Part shown: piece after piece, positions 63,525-64,000 of the stretch | How positions within the stretch are numbered: position 1 is the stretch's first letter | Layout of the letters: each line of letters starts with the position of its first letter | NCBI RefSeq assembly: GCF_000316115.1 | Contig: NZ_JH993795.1 | Location: forward strand, 253,555-317,554 | DNA: 64,000 nucleotides | Source: Leptolyngbya sp. PCC 7375 | Lineage (GTDB): Bacteria; Cyanobacteriota; Cyanobacteriia; Phormidesmidales; Phormidesmidaceae | Direction: 5' to 3' | Position numbers and translations under genes: made by a program | The notes under the pieces: model-generated | Seen by the model: the letters and a program-made list of their open reading frames with translations, nothing else | Told to the model about the DNA's origin: nothing | The model's database searches: none

Positions 63525-64000
63525 ATGGCAAGGCTAGGAATCCTGACACTACATGGCATGGGTAATGTCGGACCTGATTTTGATAAAGCGCTCCAGGAAG
63601 AGCTGAGACAGCGCTGGAGCTCTTCAATTAGCGACGATATTGCATTTCAGAGTCTCCATTATCATCCTGCAATGCAAGGAAAACAGGAAGAAACCCTAGA
63701 AAGAATGAATGATGCTCACCGCTTGGGATGGGACAAACTACGAGCATTTTTCATCTATGCCTTTAGCGATGCTACGACTTATCATCTATTCCCCGAAAAG
63801 TCAGACAGTGTTTACCAAGAGGTACATCGCATCATTAAGCATGGTGTTGAGAATCTGCAACAACAATTGGAAAGCCCTGACAATCCCATCGTAATTATTG
63901 CTCAATCGTTAGGTGCTCAGGTCATTTCTAACTACATCTGGGATATCAAACCAAGAAAGGGCATTTGGCAGACAGAAGCCCCCTCTGATATCCATCAGTT
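63525..64000 (+). CDS. alpha/beta-hydrolase-like protein, 3' end outside window
   Basis: The first ~158 codons are present. MARLGILTLHGMGN resembles the oxyanion H-G start of alpha/beta hydrolases. IVIIAQSLGAQVISNYIWD gives a nucleophile elbow A-Q-S-L-G. AGGGAG at 63511-63516 is a good ribosome site for the ATG at 63525. Substrate unknown. Confidence 0.75.
   Translation, partial: MARLGILTLHGMGNVGPDFDKALQEELRQRWSSSISDDIAFQSLHYHPAMQGKQEETLERMNDAHRLGWDKLRAFFIYAFSDATTYHLFPEKSDSVYQEVHRIIKHGVENLQQQLESPDNPIVIIAQSLGAQVISNYIWDIKPRKGIWQTEAPSDIHQ

Overview
The window looks like part of a large cyanobacterial plasmid, or a plasmid-like accessory region. HIP1-type GCGATCGC octamers recur throughout, often as TTGCGATCGCAA. 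The protein families are typical of filamentous or unicellular cyanobacteria: DUF4114 surface protein, PTPA-CTERM protein, pentapeptide-repeat proteins, C11 protease. Plasmid functions are present: a MobF relaxase, a coupling protein, a ParA/ribbon-helix-helix partition pair, umuDC-type mutagenesis genes and a small tyrosine recombinase. No replication initiator, rRNA, tRNA or CRISPR array was recognised, and both window ends cut genes.

Layout. 1-7.1 kb: a giant minus-strand surface-protein gene interrupted by an IS630 element, which itself carries a 171-bp MITE. 7.1-17.4 kb: mobilisation region. A minus-strand set resembling the IncP traK-traL-traM trio (traL-like gene split by an IS256 element) diverges from a plus-strand set (MobF relaxase, TrwB/VirD4-like coupling protein, Cas4/RecB-like nuclease). 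The probable oriT lies between them. 17.4-31.7 kb: AT-richer defence-like island with a pentapeptide/membrane protein, an IS1634/IS4-like transposase, an Mrr-type nuclease, an OLD-family ATPase/TOPRIM nuclease split by an IS21 element, and an AIPR abortive-infection protein. 31.9-33.6 kb: umuD'-like and umuC genes. 33.6-50.5 kb: plasmid-specific genes with two sets of inverted duplications. One is a repeat-protein/nuclease/noncoding-block module (33.6-35.7 and 44.5-46.55 kb). The other is an overlapping gene pair (36.1-36.9 and 48.8-49.6 kb). Between them lie regulators, a DUF2806 gene, a C11 protease and a T-poor transcript under a LexA-like palindrome. 50.8-54.0 kb: partition locus, PTPA-CTERM protein and recombinase. 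54.2-61.8 kb: ribbon-helix-helix regulator with iterated operator, NERD-helicase, TIR-NB-ARC-TPR protein, secreted nuclease operon and a pentapeptide protein. 61.9-64 kb: adaptor/outer-membrane-type pair and a partial hydrolase.

How it fits together. The replicon is transferable or mobilisable and carries several phage-resistance-type genes and an error-prone polymerase. For three IS elements and one MITE, removing the element plus one target-site copy restores the target reading frame exactly, so these insertions are precise and probably recent. The strongest candidates for undescribed biology are the duplicated repeat-protein/nuclease/noncoding module, a UmuD gene that starts at the processed UmuD' end and lacks its catalytic dyad, a well-formed ORF nested out of frame in the relaxase, and a recurrent C-terminal LPW tail on several otherwise different small proteins. 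All assignments come from reading the sequence; no database search was run.
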